Assembly (NCBI GenBank): GCA_015698045.1
Contig: BLAL01000229.1
Coordinates: 1,028,001 to 1,092,000, forward strand
Reading direction: 5' to 3'
Source: Rhizophagus clarus
Taxonomy: Eukaryota; Glomeromycota; Glomeromycetes; Glomerales; Glomeraceae
DNA length: 64,000 bases
Both the position numbers and the translations under genes were made by a program. Below are positions 8,938 to 20,309 of the stretch, one piece after another (position 1 is the first letter of the stretch; every line of letters begins with the position of its first letter). The notes beneath the pieces were generated by a model. The model ran no database searches. It saw only the letters and a list, made by a program, of their open reading frames with translations, and had not been told where the DNA came from.

Positions 8938-11117
8938 CTTGAGTGAACAATAGCCATTTCAATAGTTAAAAATGATTATTATATTGATTTGATACAACAA
9001 ACAAATATCACACTGTTTATAAATCATTTGGGTGTCCGTGGAGGACATAGATAGTAGTGAAGGATATCATATATGATCACTTCTGCCACTTGTTCAAATG
9101 GTTACTGTTTACATACCATTTGGGTGTTCACATTATGATCTGAAGTGAATGAATCTGTATTTACTTAGGTTTTGTATTTTGTAGGTTAAACATTTGAAAT
9201 TTAAACTTTTTAAGTCCATCAAGAACATGATTGATTTATTTTTCAGCTTTAAGCTCTTAATGTTGTTAAGGGAAGAATGGTCTTATGTATTAATAATTTA
9301 ATAAGTGAACTTCGGTAATTGCATCTTTTTTTGAATTACTTTCTTTAATGTTTAAAAAATTATTTAAAATTAGTTTTCAGAACATATTTCAAGCTTGAAT
9401 GGGTTTGTTTTGCTAACTGACATAATTGATAATATTTTTAAATTATTCAGCGTTATGATGCAAATATACACTAATTTAATCTATCTAGGTTAGGACTTCT
9501 GTCTGAGTGTTTAAACTATATACGCGACATCATAGTTACGAGAACTCAATTGTAGCTTCTTGTGAGCTGTTCGTATCTATTGGTTTGGTCAAGAACGATT
9601 TTTTACAAGCTTATAGTAATACTTAATAAAATAAATCGTTTCTAAAAACAAGCACAATACATAAAAAATTTGTAGGATCAATCGGCCCTAAAAAACATTG
9701 CTAATTTAAATTTCATTGCTGAAAGGCTAGAACATCTAAATATTACAACGTGAATATACACAAATTTAATTTGATAATACTATTTCAGGAAACAAGCTCA
9801 AGCTCCGTGACCTATCACAAAATTTAAAAAATTTTCTAATTATTTTCTCCTCGAAATAAATTATATTTTACCAATAATAATAATCGTAGTTACACGCACG
9901 AATCGCAATACCATTATCCAACCCTAATAAATAAAATCATTTTTCATATAATTTTCATACTAATTATATTTTATCTAAACAATAATAATAGGAAAAAAAG
10001 ACGAAATAATACTGAAAAATTATATTTTATCTAAACAATAATAATAGAAAAAAAAATGAAATAATACTAAAAATAATAATTCAAACTAAATTTAGATAAT
10101 TAATAGAACTGTTTTTCGAAAGAGGGCTAGAAAATATTACTAAAAAGATAATAAATAATAACGTACACAAATAAATACTAAAGAAAAAGTGATTAAACTT
10201 ATATTGAAATAAGTAACCTTTGTTTTCGAATCTGATGAGAGTGTGCTTTGTTGTATAAAATAAGTCAAATTTCTGATAATTTGCCATTCTAGGGGATAAA
10301 TTAATTTCCTTATTTATTTATTTATTGTTTCTTTATTGTTTTCTCGTACAATAACGAACGATGAATACAAATTAGGGTTATACTAATTTAGCCCCCTACT
10401 TACATTGATTATGGCTGGTGAACCGGGTCCGATTGATCAACATCCGGAATTTTTTTGATTTGTAATCATTTGCAATCGTTCGGATCCATGTCTTCTGCCG
10501 TCATTACATGGAATCCGAGCTAATTCTACGTCGGATCCAATGGGAACTTGGAGCGAAAATTAATATAACCGTTACAAACCTACAAATTAGCAATGTTAAA
10601 CAAATTTATTACGCAAAAAACGATGACGTTTAAGTTATCCAATCTCGAGTATGGATTAAACCAATATAAACAAACTAAGAATTTAATATATTGGCCGGAA
10701 AATATATTAACGAACATACTAATAAATAGAATTTTTAGCAAAAAATAATTCGTATAAATTTTATTGTAAACTAGTGATGGAGACCGTTAGAAGGTCCGAA
10801 GCGGGATTCACTGCTTTGAATCTCTTACAAGTGTTATTTTTTTAGTGGAATCAATTAGATTTCATAAAATCGAGCACTCAATTTTTGTGATTAGAATGTA
10901 CGCATGATTACTCGCAAACGAAATTTATAACATAATAATTAAATGCACATTAGATATTATATTAAATCTTACCCTAACCGATACGTTAAAACAAAGTATA
11001 ATACATGTTATAATTTCCTATTACCGGGTATAATTCCATGACGACTAATAATTGACCACGTGTACGGACTGACGAACATTGCATAGGATAAAGTCTACTA
11101 TACATGCAGACCGTAAA
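8938..11117. other. Intergenic, no intact gene seen
   Basis: AT-rich. There is a GC-richer patch at 10400-10560 around a 15-codon ATG frame at 10412 (MAGEPGPIDQHPEFF) that may be a decayed exon. At about 10781-10800 ccgttagaaggtccgaagcg matches one end of the foldback in kinase pseudogene D. Confidence 0.5.
9961..10078. repeat. Tandem repeat, two copies of about 58 bp
   Basis: Two adjacent copies of a unit holding tatattttatctaaacaata, then ataatag, an A-run and gaaataatactgaaaa. A more diverged partial copy precedes them near 9870. Confidence 0.65.
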
Positions 11118-11381
11118 ATGTCCTCCGTTCCGCCTCTGGTCTCGTTCTCCCCTGATACGCAATAGAAGAATACCCGAAAGGGTAATTCGTCAAGGTCACA
11201 ATCAAAAGCTACCCAAGGCAAGAAGGGTACCTCGGATGGGACTGCTCGTAATACCAAAGGCCGGTTGGACGTGATTCCAAGAAGCAATCCCCGCAACTCG
11301 AAGTTGCGCGCGGGAGTCAATCGATTGTTTAATCGTATGAAGGAGTTGATGGGAGAGTTGGAGGAAAAGAGGAGGGATTAA
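11118..11381 (+). pseudogene. Basic Ser/Lys-rich ORF with one in-frame stop
   Basis: ATG at 11118 opens an 87-codon frame ending TAA 11379-11381, interrupted only by TAG at codon 16 (11163-11165). The rest has protein-like composition: a Ser/Lys/Thr-rich basic part (NTRKGNSSRSQSKATQGKKG), then a Leu/Met/Glu helix near the C-terminus (VNRLFNRMKELMGELEEKRR). Its GC content is clearly higher than the flanks. The longer minus-strand open frame over the same bases (11045-11320) is taken as its shadow. No family is recognised; the style resembles the antisense ORF of the retroelement (basic, then coiled coil). It could also be the last exon of a spliced gene whose upstream part I cannot place. Confidence 0.45.
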
Positions 11382-11839
11382 CGTAGGATCATTAACTTTT
11401 TTTTTCTAATATAAATTTTTTTTTTTAGGTTATAGTGTTCCTAGGTCTTCCTGCCGGTGCTATTTAATTTTACTTCGTTTTCTTGATAGTAACGTTATTC
11501 CTTTTTATCCCTTTCCCACCCAAGCGTTAAGGTAGTAGTTTTGGGCACCAAAAAATTTGTTACGTTCCGACTTCCGAGATATACGATTTTATGTCGCACA
11601 GGCAATCTTGTCACGTTGTATCACTAAAATGATATGTTTCACTGAATTGCCGTGAAATGATACACAAAATTGCAAAGTTTGTTAATCAATATAAGGAATA
11701 TAATTCCCAATACAAGTTAGCCTATTTTTTTTTTTTTTTTTTTTTTTCTTAAAAATTTAATGATGAAAAATTGGAAAACTGTTTAACTATTAAGAAAACA
11801 TTGTATCACCTCGTTTTCCCTGCAAAAATTATAATTATT

Positions 11840-13430
11840 ATGGAACGAAAATATATCAGTGATGAAATATATGAACAAATAAAAGATTTTGATCATCGAA
11901 GTTCGAATTTAACTGAAGAGCAAAAATTATTAGTTGATAGACTAATAATAAATAAAGAATTAAAAGAACGTTATAAAAAGTTTGGATTATGTGAAGAATG
12001 TAAACAACCTAATACAGGAGATATTTGGTGTCAATCATGTAATTCCAAACATTTTCAAGAAAATTTCAAAAATTGGACCAGTGGTAATTCTGATGTCGAT
12101 AAATTTATTCAAGAATCCCAACTTAATGCAAAAACTCAATGGGATAAATTAGAATGGGTTGAATATGATAGATTTGAAAATATTGAATATAATTCAAAAG
12201 GAGGTTTTGGTACAATTTATAAAGCAATTTGGACGGATGGAAATATATCAAGTTGGAATCATAAAACTAATCAATGGAATAGTTATTGGAAAACGGTCGT
12301 TGTTTTAAAATGTTTAAATAATTCAAAAGATATAACATTGAAATTTTTAAACGAGGTAAATTTAATATTCTAAATTGTCTCGATCATTTTAATATATATA
12401 TATTAATAGTCAATTATTATTATTAGGTTAAATTACACTTGAAAGTGAATAATTCGGCTTGTATTATTAAACTTCACGGGATTACTAAAGAATCTAAGAC
12501 AAATAATTTTATGATGGTAATGCAGTACGCAGATGATGGCAATTTAAGACAAATATTAAATAGAGACTTCAATTTATTGAGCTGGAAGGATAAACTTGAC
12601 ATTTTAGAAGATGTTGCATGTGGTCTTAGTAATATTCATAAAATGGGTTTAACTCATCGGGACTTTCATAGTGGTAACATATTAAGTAGAAAGGGTATTC
12701 AACGTAAATTTACAAATATTGCCGATTTAGGGTTATGTAAACCAGCAAATGAAAAGCCAGAAGAATACAATAAAACTGTTTATGGAGTATTGCCATATGT
12801 GGCCCCTGAAGTTTTAAGAGGAAAAAAATATACACAGGAAAGTGATGTTTATAGTTTTGGAATTATCATTTATGAAGTATTTAATGGATTGCCTCCTTAT
12901 CATGACGTGGCACATGAAGAGTTATTAGCATTAAATATCTGTCAAGGTCTTAGACCAAAATTTAATATTAAAGTACCCCAATTAATTGAGGCTATAGCTA
13001 AACAATGTGTAGACGCAGTTCCATCAAATAGACCAATTGCGGAATATTTGATGGAAACGTTTAAACAATGGCATTTGGATGTAAATAACAAGGATAGTGA
13101 AATTTATAAACAAATTAATGAAATAGATGAATTTGATAAAAAACATGATGATCAATCATATTTTATGAATTCATCACTTAATACTGAACTTATTTATATA
13201 ACGCATCCTCAGGCTATTTATACGAGTAGATTATTGAATTTTAATAATTTACCTGAGCCAAAAAACGAGGACAATGATGCAGATTGTGATTTAGAAACGG
13301 AATATTCAGGTATCTGTTTTGAGATAAAGTAACAAAATAATATTCAATATATTGATTTTTTTTTTCTCTTTTTTGTTTTATAGATTCTACAAAAATTGAT
13401 TTCACTAAAGTAAAATTTAACGTTATTTAA
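11840..13430 (+). CDS. Kinase A: TKL-type Ser/Thr kinase with N-terminal Cys-pair module
   Basis: Probably phosphorylates Ser/Thr; substrate unknown. Exons 11840-12355, 12427-13309 and 13384-13430 (introns 71 and 74 nt) give 481 aa. Residues 51-67 hold C-x2-C-x9-C-x2-C, a possible zinc ribbon, then a conserved NFKNWTSGN. Kinase domain about 111-390: glycine loop SKGGFGTIY (120-127), Lys157 (VVLKC), catalytic Asp251 and Asn256 in THRDFHSGN, DLG at 272, APE at 298-300, and GLPPYHD. A tail with THPQAIYTSRLLNF follows. I chose ATG 11840; the frame upstream has no ATG. If the second intron were retained, translation would end SGICFEIK; splicing instead gives a tail with KIDFTKV that matches the paralogs. 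This is the only plus-strand copy and reads as intact. Confidence 0.85.
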
Positions 13431-14187
13431 TTTATTTTTTAATTTATATTGGATTATATTATGAGAATTAATAATAATTGAATTATCAGTTTTTGTTAAA
13501 TAAATATTACTATGAAATTTATTTATTGATTTTATTTTATTGGTATGTTTATAGATCAGATTAATAAGTTTGGATGCAATATTTATAAGTCATTTAATGG
13601 TTGCAAATATAAAGATATGATGACGTGATTTTTTTTGTTATTTTGTTATTAGAAAACAGAATACAAAAAATGCAATTGTATGATAACCATTTTATTGTCA
13701 TTTTTCTTAAATTTCTAATAAACTTGTGAATTTGATCTTCATTTTGCTAAGTTCTTATAATAATTAATTGAAATATAAAGTATTATAATAGTATCACCAT
13801 TATTTTATTATTAGTAATAATTTCAAATAAATCGTTGAACATTTTCTACATTATCAAACGACGAATAAGATCCAATTGTTATTTTCGTAATTTATTAATT
13901 TAATTAGTTGTATTACGTATTAAAGTAATCAACAGCCTGTTTAATTTAAAAAACAAGTTTACTAATAACTATCAGATCTAAACATGTGTAAATTGTCCTT
14001 CCATCCGTTTTATATAATTATAAGTTTTACAGAGTGTTTAGTTTAATAAACAACGGATACAAATAATATTCCGAATATTTTTGTGTTTTTCGTTAAGTAG
14101 GTTTAACTATATTAATTTGTTAAAACGATTGATAATATTGTTAATAAAATAAATTATTAAAAAATAAATATGAAAGTACTTTCGGAA
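13431..14187. other. Spacer between convergent kinase genes A and B
   Basis: AT-rich 3' flanks of two convergent genes. No open frame or RNA gene is seen. Confidence 0.6.
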
Positions 14188-15762
14188 TTAAGGAATGAGT
14201 TTTGTAAAATCCATTTTAAGAGATTCTATATGATAAAAATACTCATTCATTAAAAAGTAGATTTCAAGATTAACTTTATAAATAAAATAAATTAATTACC
14301 TGAATACTCTTCAAGTGAATTATCATTGTCCTTATTATCAATAGCATTTTTTGGTTCTGGAAGATTTTTAAAGTCTAAAAGTCTACTTGTGTAAATTGCT
14401 TGAGGATCTGTATTATATGAAAGAGTAGTACCATTATATAAAGATGATGATGTAATTAACTTCTCATTAATTTTATCAGCTTCTTCGGTTGCCTTTTGAT
14501 TTCATGATTACTACTGGAAAGATATATTTTATATAATAAACCATATAATTCATCTGCTTTGGGTCGTTTTAAAGGATCTGCATCCCAACATCGTTTAATT
14601 ATATCCAAAATTAATTGAGGAATTTTATAATCCGATTTTGGCCTAAGACCTAGACAAATCCTGATTGCTAAAAATTCATCATGAGCAATATCATGATAAG
14701 GAGGAAGCCCTGCACAAATTTCATATGCAATAATCCCAAATCCATAAATATCACTTTCTTTAGTATATGTTTTTCCTCCTAAAACCTCAGGCGCTACATA
14801 AGGTAATACTCCATATATTTTTTCATATTCATCTTCAGATGGTTTTGCATTTGCTGGTTGTGATAATCCTAAATCAGTAATAAAGGTGAAAGATTCAGAA
14901 TTTAATATATTACCACAATGTAAATCATGATGAATTAATCCTTTTTTGTGAATATTGTTAAGGCCTTCTGCAGTTTCTTTTAAATATTCAACTTCGCTTC
15001 CCACTTCATTGATTTAAACCTATCATTCAAATGTTGTCTTAAGCTACCATTTTCTGCATATGGCATTACTATCATAAAATTATTGGATTTTGGATCTTTA
15101 GTAATGCCATAACAGGGATTTACACGATTTTCTCCTGAACCAAGCATAGTATGTAATTCAATCTAAAAAAAAAAAATCATAAGAAATAATAGCCAGTTTA
15201 GTATTTAATATTTTTATAAATTAATAACTTACTTCTCTTAAAAATTCGGCTGTAATATCATGTGAGTTGTGTAAACATCTTAAAACAACCGGATAATTTT
15301 CATACCCTTTACACCAATATTTACTTCTTTTCCATTGGTTATTTTTAGAATCCCAAGATTTTATATAACCATCTTTCCAAATTGCTTTATAAATAGTTGC
15401 AAATCCTCCTTTGGTCAAATATTTAACATTTTCAAATCTATCATATTCAATCCACTCTAAAATTTCATCACTATTTTTAACTTTAAGTTGTGATTTTTGA
15501 ATAAACTTATCAACTTCATGGTTTCCACTAGTCCAATTTTTGAAATTTTGTTGAAAATATTTAACATTACATGATTGACACCAATCATAATTAGTTTTAG
15601 GCTGCTTACATTTTTCGCATAAACCATGTTTTTTATATCGTTTGTTTAATCCTTCATTTAATATTAGCCTATCGATTAACAAACTTTGTTCGTTTGTTAA
15701 TCTATAATGATTAAAATCTTTTATTTGCTCAATCACATCATCACCGAGCGTAAATTCCCCAT
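14188..15762 (-). pseudogene. Kinase B: broken paralog
   Basis: Same architecture as kinase A on the minus strand: exon 1 about 15762-15233, intron 70 nt, exon 2 15162-14300, intron 74 nt, exon 3 14225-14188 (ending KMDFTKLIP). Two breaks are visible. The ATG at 15762 is one base out of frame with the family N-terminus (a base is missing after ATGG). In exon 2 a one-base loss after KLNI puts a TAA in frame near 14985-15003, just before LKETAEGLNNIH. Motifs are otherwise conserved: C-x2-C ... C-x2-C, Lys in VVLRC, HHDLHCGN (catalytic Asp kept), DLG and APE. The glycine loop is KGGFATIY (Gly to Ala). The break is recent, since the remaining frame is clean. A sequencing error at one of the two sites cannot be excluded, but two are less likely. 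Confidence 0.75.
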
Positions 15763-15837
15763 ATCGAATTAATAAACAATATGAAAGGATTTATTTTAAA
15801 GAAACAAAATGACAGCCTTATTAAAATGTGTCCCGGG

Positions 15838-15855
15838 TGCACAGCAGAGATCAAC
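15838..15855 (-). promoter_or_regulatory. Upstream conserved motif of kinase B
   Basis: tgcacagcagagatcaac, 76 bp or more upstream of the B start. It matches gtgcacagcagtgatcgac upstream of kinase C and related words upstream of E, F, G and H. Confidence 0.4.
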
Positions 15856-16664
15856 GTATTTTTTTTTGATTTGGGTAAAAGTGATATTCTACTTTTATAA
15901 GCCACTATTATTATTAATCATTATTTCTTGCACAGTCGAATAAAATTATTTAATAATCACTATAATAAGTTATAATAGTTTTCCAGATCACTATCATAGA
16001 TCATTACGTCAGCATAAAAATTTTCATTATATTTTCCCACAAGATTTTACACGTGATCAATGAGATAATAAGTCTGTATAAACTCAAGCTTCAGCCTGTA
16101 CTTTTATATAGAACTATATAATAAACTGATATTATCTGTAAGCTTGAAAAAATTAACTCATACACATAACTCATGTGAAACTGATTATCGGATTATAAGG
16201 ATATAAGTATATATAAATACGCGTTTTCGTATCAGAAAATATTCTTGAAGCCTCCTGAAGGTCTCCGATCAAACTGGTTCTTATTTATCCAAAAAAAAAG
16301 GCATTTTGCAGGCTTATATTCTTTACGCAACTTGAACATTTTATCTTACGATCACTTGTTTAGACGAAGATAGATAGAAAGAGGATTTTGTGAGTTTGTA
16401 TCTGCGGGTTATGGTTATGATTATGGGTTTGTATTTGCGCGATTGTAAATTTGTGTCTGTGTTTCGTGTCGAGTTTAGTGGATTGATTTTTATAGGTTTG
16501 TGGGTTTGTGGGTCTGTGTTTATGAGTTTGCGAGTAATATCTGTGGTTTGGGTTTGGTTTTATTCAGGTTTTATAAGTTTGATTTTATGGGTTTATGGGT
16601 CGGTTTTTGTGGGTTGTGTGTGGGTTTGTTTCATGGGTTTGTGGTTATAAACGATATTTATGTG

Positions 16665-17575
16665 GATGGGTAGTATGGATGGCTAATGTTCCTTTTATTG
16701 TTTTTTAAAACGACTTTATATTTCTTGTGACGTTTTTCGGTAGAAATGGGTAGAATAAATAGCAAGGTTGATCTAACATTACTTGGATGTAAAGGTGGGT
16801 TGCGTGGATTGGTGTATGAACTTGTAGATTGGATGTATTGGTCTAATATTATGCGTGTTTTATTTTATTTATAGCATTTTTAGTAAAAATGAAGAAGAGG
16901 AAGCTATTAACAATGTTTCTCGAGTGCTTTTTTTTAAAGTGAGTATGGGCTGGTGTGGGCGGATGGACTCTCTGTTGGTTTGCGGGTTGTGTCAGATTGT
17001 GTTTGTGGGTTTGTGTCAGGTTTAGTAAGTTTGTGACTATAGGTTAGTGGGGTGGGTTTATGGGTTGGGATTGTGGGATTGTGGGATTGTGGCTATGGTA
17101 TACAGAGGGTTATAAATGAATTTGCCTTAGAGCGAAATATTCCCGATGATGTCCTTCAGCGGTAACTACTTTAGTAGTGAGTGGGGAGAAATACCTCGCA
17201 ATCCTACCCTTGTGGTAGAGACCGAACACACCTCCATCTTTGATGGTTGCATGTCACAAGCCTGCGAACACACTTGGTATACGGAGGGGATATAAGTGAA
17301 AGGCATTTCTGACTTATGGAATTTTATCTATACTTTAATAAAAGTAAATGGTGATTAAATGGGATGAGTATTGTTGATAGCTAATGTTATACCGCCTTTA
17401 TTGTTTTTTAGGATGACTTTATATTTCTTGTAATATTTTTTGGTAAAAAAAAAACAAGGAGGATATTTAACAAGACTGATCTAACATTTTTTAAATGTAA
17501 AGGTGAGTTGTGTGAATTGGTGTAAGCTTGTGAATTGAATGTATTGACCTAATATTGTGTGTTTTATTTTATTTT
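16665..17575. repeat. Direct repeat pair of about 210 bp, 698 bp apart
   Basis: Copies 16665-16874 and about 17363-17575 share gctaatgtt, ttattgttttttaggatgac-like, ctttatatttcttgt, tgatctaacatt, tgtaaaggtg and a tgttttattttatt end. They are diverged by point changes and small indels. The intervening 490 bp contain the G/T-rich tract and the 180 bp direct repeat at 17097-17300. Confidence 0.65.
17097..17300. repeat. GC-richer island bounded by a short direct repeat
   Basis: ggtatacagagggttataaatga at 17097 and ggtatacggaggggatataagtga at 17277 bracket about 160 bp of unusually balanced composition (for example cggtaactactttagtagtgag and tcctacccttgtggtagaga, which carry short dyads). No open frame spans it. 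An RNA or transposon origin is possible but not shown. Confidence 0.45.
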
Positions 17576-18628
17576 TTTATGATTCTTTTTGCGAAAAAGT
17601 ATTTCAGGACACTTTATTTATTTACAGTAACTTTTTCCTATGTGAATATCGTTAAAGGCTAATAATCAATTATTTATTTCAATGTATAATTTATCATCAA
17701 AATTATTTTTGTACGGACTGACATTTTAATAAAAATCTTTCACAATTATCTATTTAAAGTTTTTAATGGTGTCGCTCTTGCAAGTTGCAACAGATGATTC
17801 GGATAGTTGCACACTTGCTCATTTCATAAGCTTATCCTAAATTTCAATAGGACTTGAAGAACGATGATTCCTAGTTATAAAAAAATTAGTCTTAAATATC
17901 CGATTAAATGATTTTTTCTCTTAAAATATAATTTTTAAATTATAATCCATATTTTATAGTTTTAAAAAAGTACAATAAGTTAAAATTTAACTCGGATTTA
18001 TGTTAAATTTTTTATCTGGAATAATGAAATTAAGTAAAATTAATATTCGAGAATTTTATTTCAGATGTATAAAATCTGGATATAGTATTTACAGGCCTTT
18101 AAGCGTATGGAAATAAAGAAAAAACAATAGTATCAGTTATTGTAGGATACAGAAAGTTTAGCTTGGTTTGTTGAATATCTTGGTTTTAGATTGCTATGCA
18201 TGGAATATTGGATATTTACCAGCCACTTGTACCACGACTCCTAATAGTCGACTTATAGATGACATTTACTTAATAGGATCAACTAAAAAGCACATCTTGA
18301 ATAAATTTGTTGATATCATCGTTACCATTTCCATTTTTCCGAAGACGTTTTGTCGCACATGCATCACATGAAATATTTCACCAGTTACGCAATCTACGAT
18401 CGACTTTCGGCGAACTCCGAAAAAAAAAAAAAAAATTAGTTTCATTTTAAACAGGAAAAAACAGGTTTTTATTTTATCAACAGATCCACAATTTCATATA
18501 AAGGAATAATAGTGCGTACAAACTCTCGTTCTGCCCTTTTTTTTCACAAATTTTCTCCGGTAAAAAAGAAAAAAAAAATCTTTTAGACTTTGGATTTTTT
18601 TTAAATAATTTTTGTATCATATCGTACA

Positions 18629-19951
18629 ATGACTGATGCATCAACAGACTCAAAAAGTGATGATAATTCTGCTAAACTTTCAGATATCATATCTTTTGAT
18701 ACTTTAAGTTTAGATTCTCAATCATTTAAATCCGTTAGTTTAAAATCGGTAAAGTCTAATAGTAATAAACTTAAAAATGTTTTTACATCTATTAAAGAAA
18801 AAATATTAAATGTGACAGACGACATATTAAAGAAATTAAGTGGTGAAATAAACAATTTTGTCTCAAAATATAAAAAGAGAAAAAGTGAAAACGACTTTTT
18901 AGGCTATTATGAATGTCTAAATACTTCAGAATTATTAAATCCAAAAATTTCTTTATCTACTGCAAGAATTAATTTACATGAAGGAGAATCAGTTGATGAA
19001 GCGAAAAATTTGATTATTACAAAAATTAAAAATGCTCCTTACGTTAAAAATGTTTCCCTTTTTATTATTCCTGGTAAAGGTAATCACAATAATAGTAGTA
19101 ATAATCGTGGTATTTTAAATAAAAGTTTACCTGAATGGTTGAAGGATGATTCAATTAAAGGTTTAGTTGATGGAGAACCTATAAAAGGTAATGGAACTTA
19201 TGAAGTATTTATAAAAAGGATTAGTAGTGATGAAATTAACAATAATTTTTGTCAAATTGAGGATGAAATTATAAAAGAATGGGAAAAAAATGCTAAAAAA
19301 AATGATGATATAAATTATATAATGGCATTAGCAGGTTATTACATGAAAGGTCCAAAAGAAAATCATAATAAAGCCGAGTTTTGGTATAAAAAAGCTGAAA
19401 AATTAGGTTCCATAGAAGCAAAATTATGTCTGGGTTATATGCATTCAATTGGAAAAAGATATTTTGATCCAAAGAAGGCAAAAGGATTATTTAAAGAGGT
19501 TATAAGTAAGTTAGAAAATTCTAACGATGAAAAAGATAAAGAATTATGTAAAATTGCTATGAGAAATATGGCTCACATATATCATAATAGTCATTTAATA
19601 AGACCTCTTGAATTGAAAAATTTTGCTAAGATAACAAAAATAAGTGATTTAAAAGTTAGTAAATTAAATAAAGTCAAGTTAAAAATAGCTATTAGATGGT
19701 ATGAAAAATCATGCAAATTAGGTGATAGTCGATCCGCTTATAATCTTGGTTTGCTTTATGAAGGTGATAAAGATATTAAAAAAGATGATGGCCTGGCTGA
19801 ATATTTTTTTAGAAAGGCTGTTGAACTTGATAATAATAATTCGTTCGCCAGGGAAAAATTAGGAAAGTTCTTAATCAATAAAGAAGATGTGGATGAAAAA
19901 GCGGAGGGGTATGATATATTAAAAAAGTTTGCGAGTATTGGTTTAGAGTGA
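18629..19951 (+). CDS. Smr-domain plus Sel1-repeat protein, 440 aa
   Basis: Single intact exon from ATG 18629 to TGA 19949-19951. The N-terminus (1-50) is Ser/Asp/Lys-rich and likely disordered, followed by a helical stretch (51-85). Residues about 113-197 look like a Smr (small MutS-related) domain: INLHEGESVDEA replaces the usual LHG-x-EA motif, LFIIPGKGNH (144-153) the TGKGxH motif, then a NKSLPEWL helix and GNGTYEVFIKR as the final GGxG/V-strand. From about 219 to 435 come Sel1-like helical repeats (AEFWYKKAEKLGSIEAKLCL; IRWYEKSCKLG...AYNLGLLYEG; AEYFFRKAVEL). Smr domains are known in nucleic-acid nucleases; Sel1 repeats are protein-binding scaffolds. The Smr match lacks the Gly of LHG directly after His, so nuclease activity is uncertain. 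No signal peptide or membrane span. Confidence 0.75.
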   Translation: MTDASTDSKSDDNSAKLSDIISFDTLSLDSQSFKSVSLKSVKSNSNKLKNVFTSIKEKILNVTDDILKKLSGEINNFVSKYKKRKSENDFLGYYECLNTSELLNPKISLSTARINLHEGESVDEAKNLIITKIKNAPYVKNVSLFIIPGKGNHNNSSNNRGILNKSLPEWLKDDSIKGLVDGEPIKGNGTYEVFIKRISSDEINNNFCQIEDEIIKEWEKNAKKNDDINYIMALAGYYMKGPKENHNKAEFWYKKAEKLGSIEAKLCLGYMHSIGKRYFDPKKAKGLFKEVISKLENSNDEKDKELCKIAMRNMAHIYHNSHLIRPLELKNFAKITKISDLKVSKLNKVKLKIAIRWYEKSCKLGDSRSAYNLGLLYEGDKDIKKDDGLAEYFFRKAVELDNNNSFAREKLGKFLINKEDVDEKAEGYDILKKFASIGLE

Positions 19952-20300
19952 ATTAATTTACGAGAAAGGAGAAAACTGCCAAATAACTTGACAAGGTGCT
20001 AAAAATGATTTTGGGATGTGGTAATATTAATTATTTTATTTAGTAGATAGTTGAGTTATACTGTAATGGGGTTTTAACTTATTTATTTATATTTATTTGT
20101 ATAAAAGAATAAAATATTTTTAATAAAAAATATATTGAATGTATAATTTCACATGTTTATTATTTCATTCATCCAACCAGTATTCTCTCATGCTAGTGCT
20201 GAGATAAAAAGAAATTAATTTTGATAAATTTATTCTTATTGATTAAGAATACATTTTTCATGCCTCATTTAGTTTATAATATTTTTTTTTTAAACAAAGT
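19952..20300. other. 3' flank of the Smr-Sel1 gene
   Basis: AT-rich. An aataaa-like signal lies in the 20080-20130 stretch. No other feature is seen. Confidence 0.5.
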
Positions 20301-20309
20301 CCATTAAAC

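Larger units (their letters stand above)
15860..18628. other. Gene-poor region with G/T-rich and repeated DNA
   Basis: 16380-17100 on the plus strand is strongly G/T biased (gggtttgtgggtttgtg words). It has open frames only because of that bias. 17100-17300 is a GC-richer island flanked by a direct repeat. 17700-18600 is AT-rich with no supported gene. Confidence 0.5.

Noticed and set aside
8372..8953. Open frames on both strands after the LTR
   Set aside because: Strand and family could not be decided; the direct repeat was annotated instead.
11045..11320. 91-codon minus-strand frame
   Set aside because: It overlaps the plus-strand basic ORF, which has better protein character and a coherent end.
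16390..16650. 86-codon open frame
   Set aside because: Composition is only the G/T-rich repeat (Val/Leu/Gly/Phe/Trp); the frame is open because the strand lacks A.
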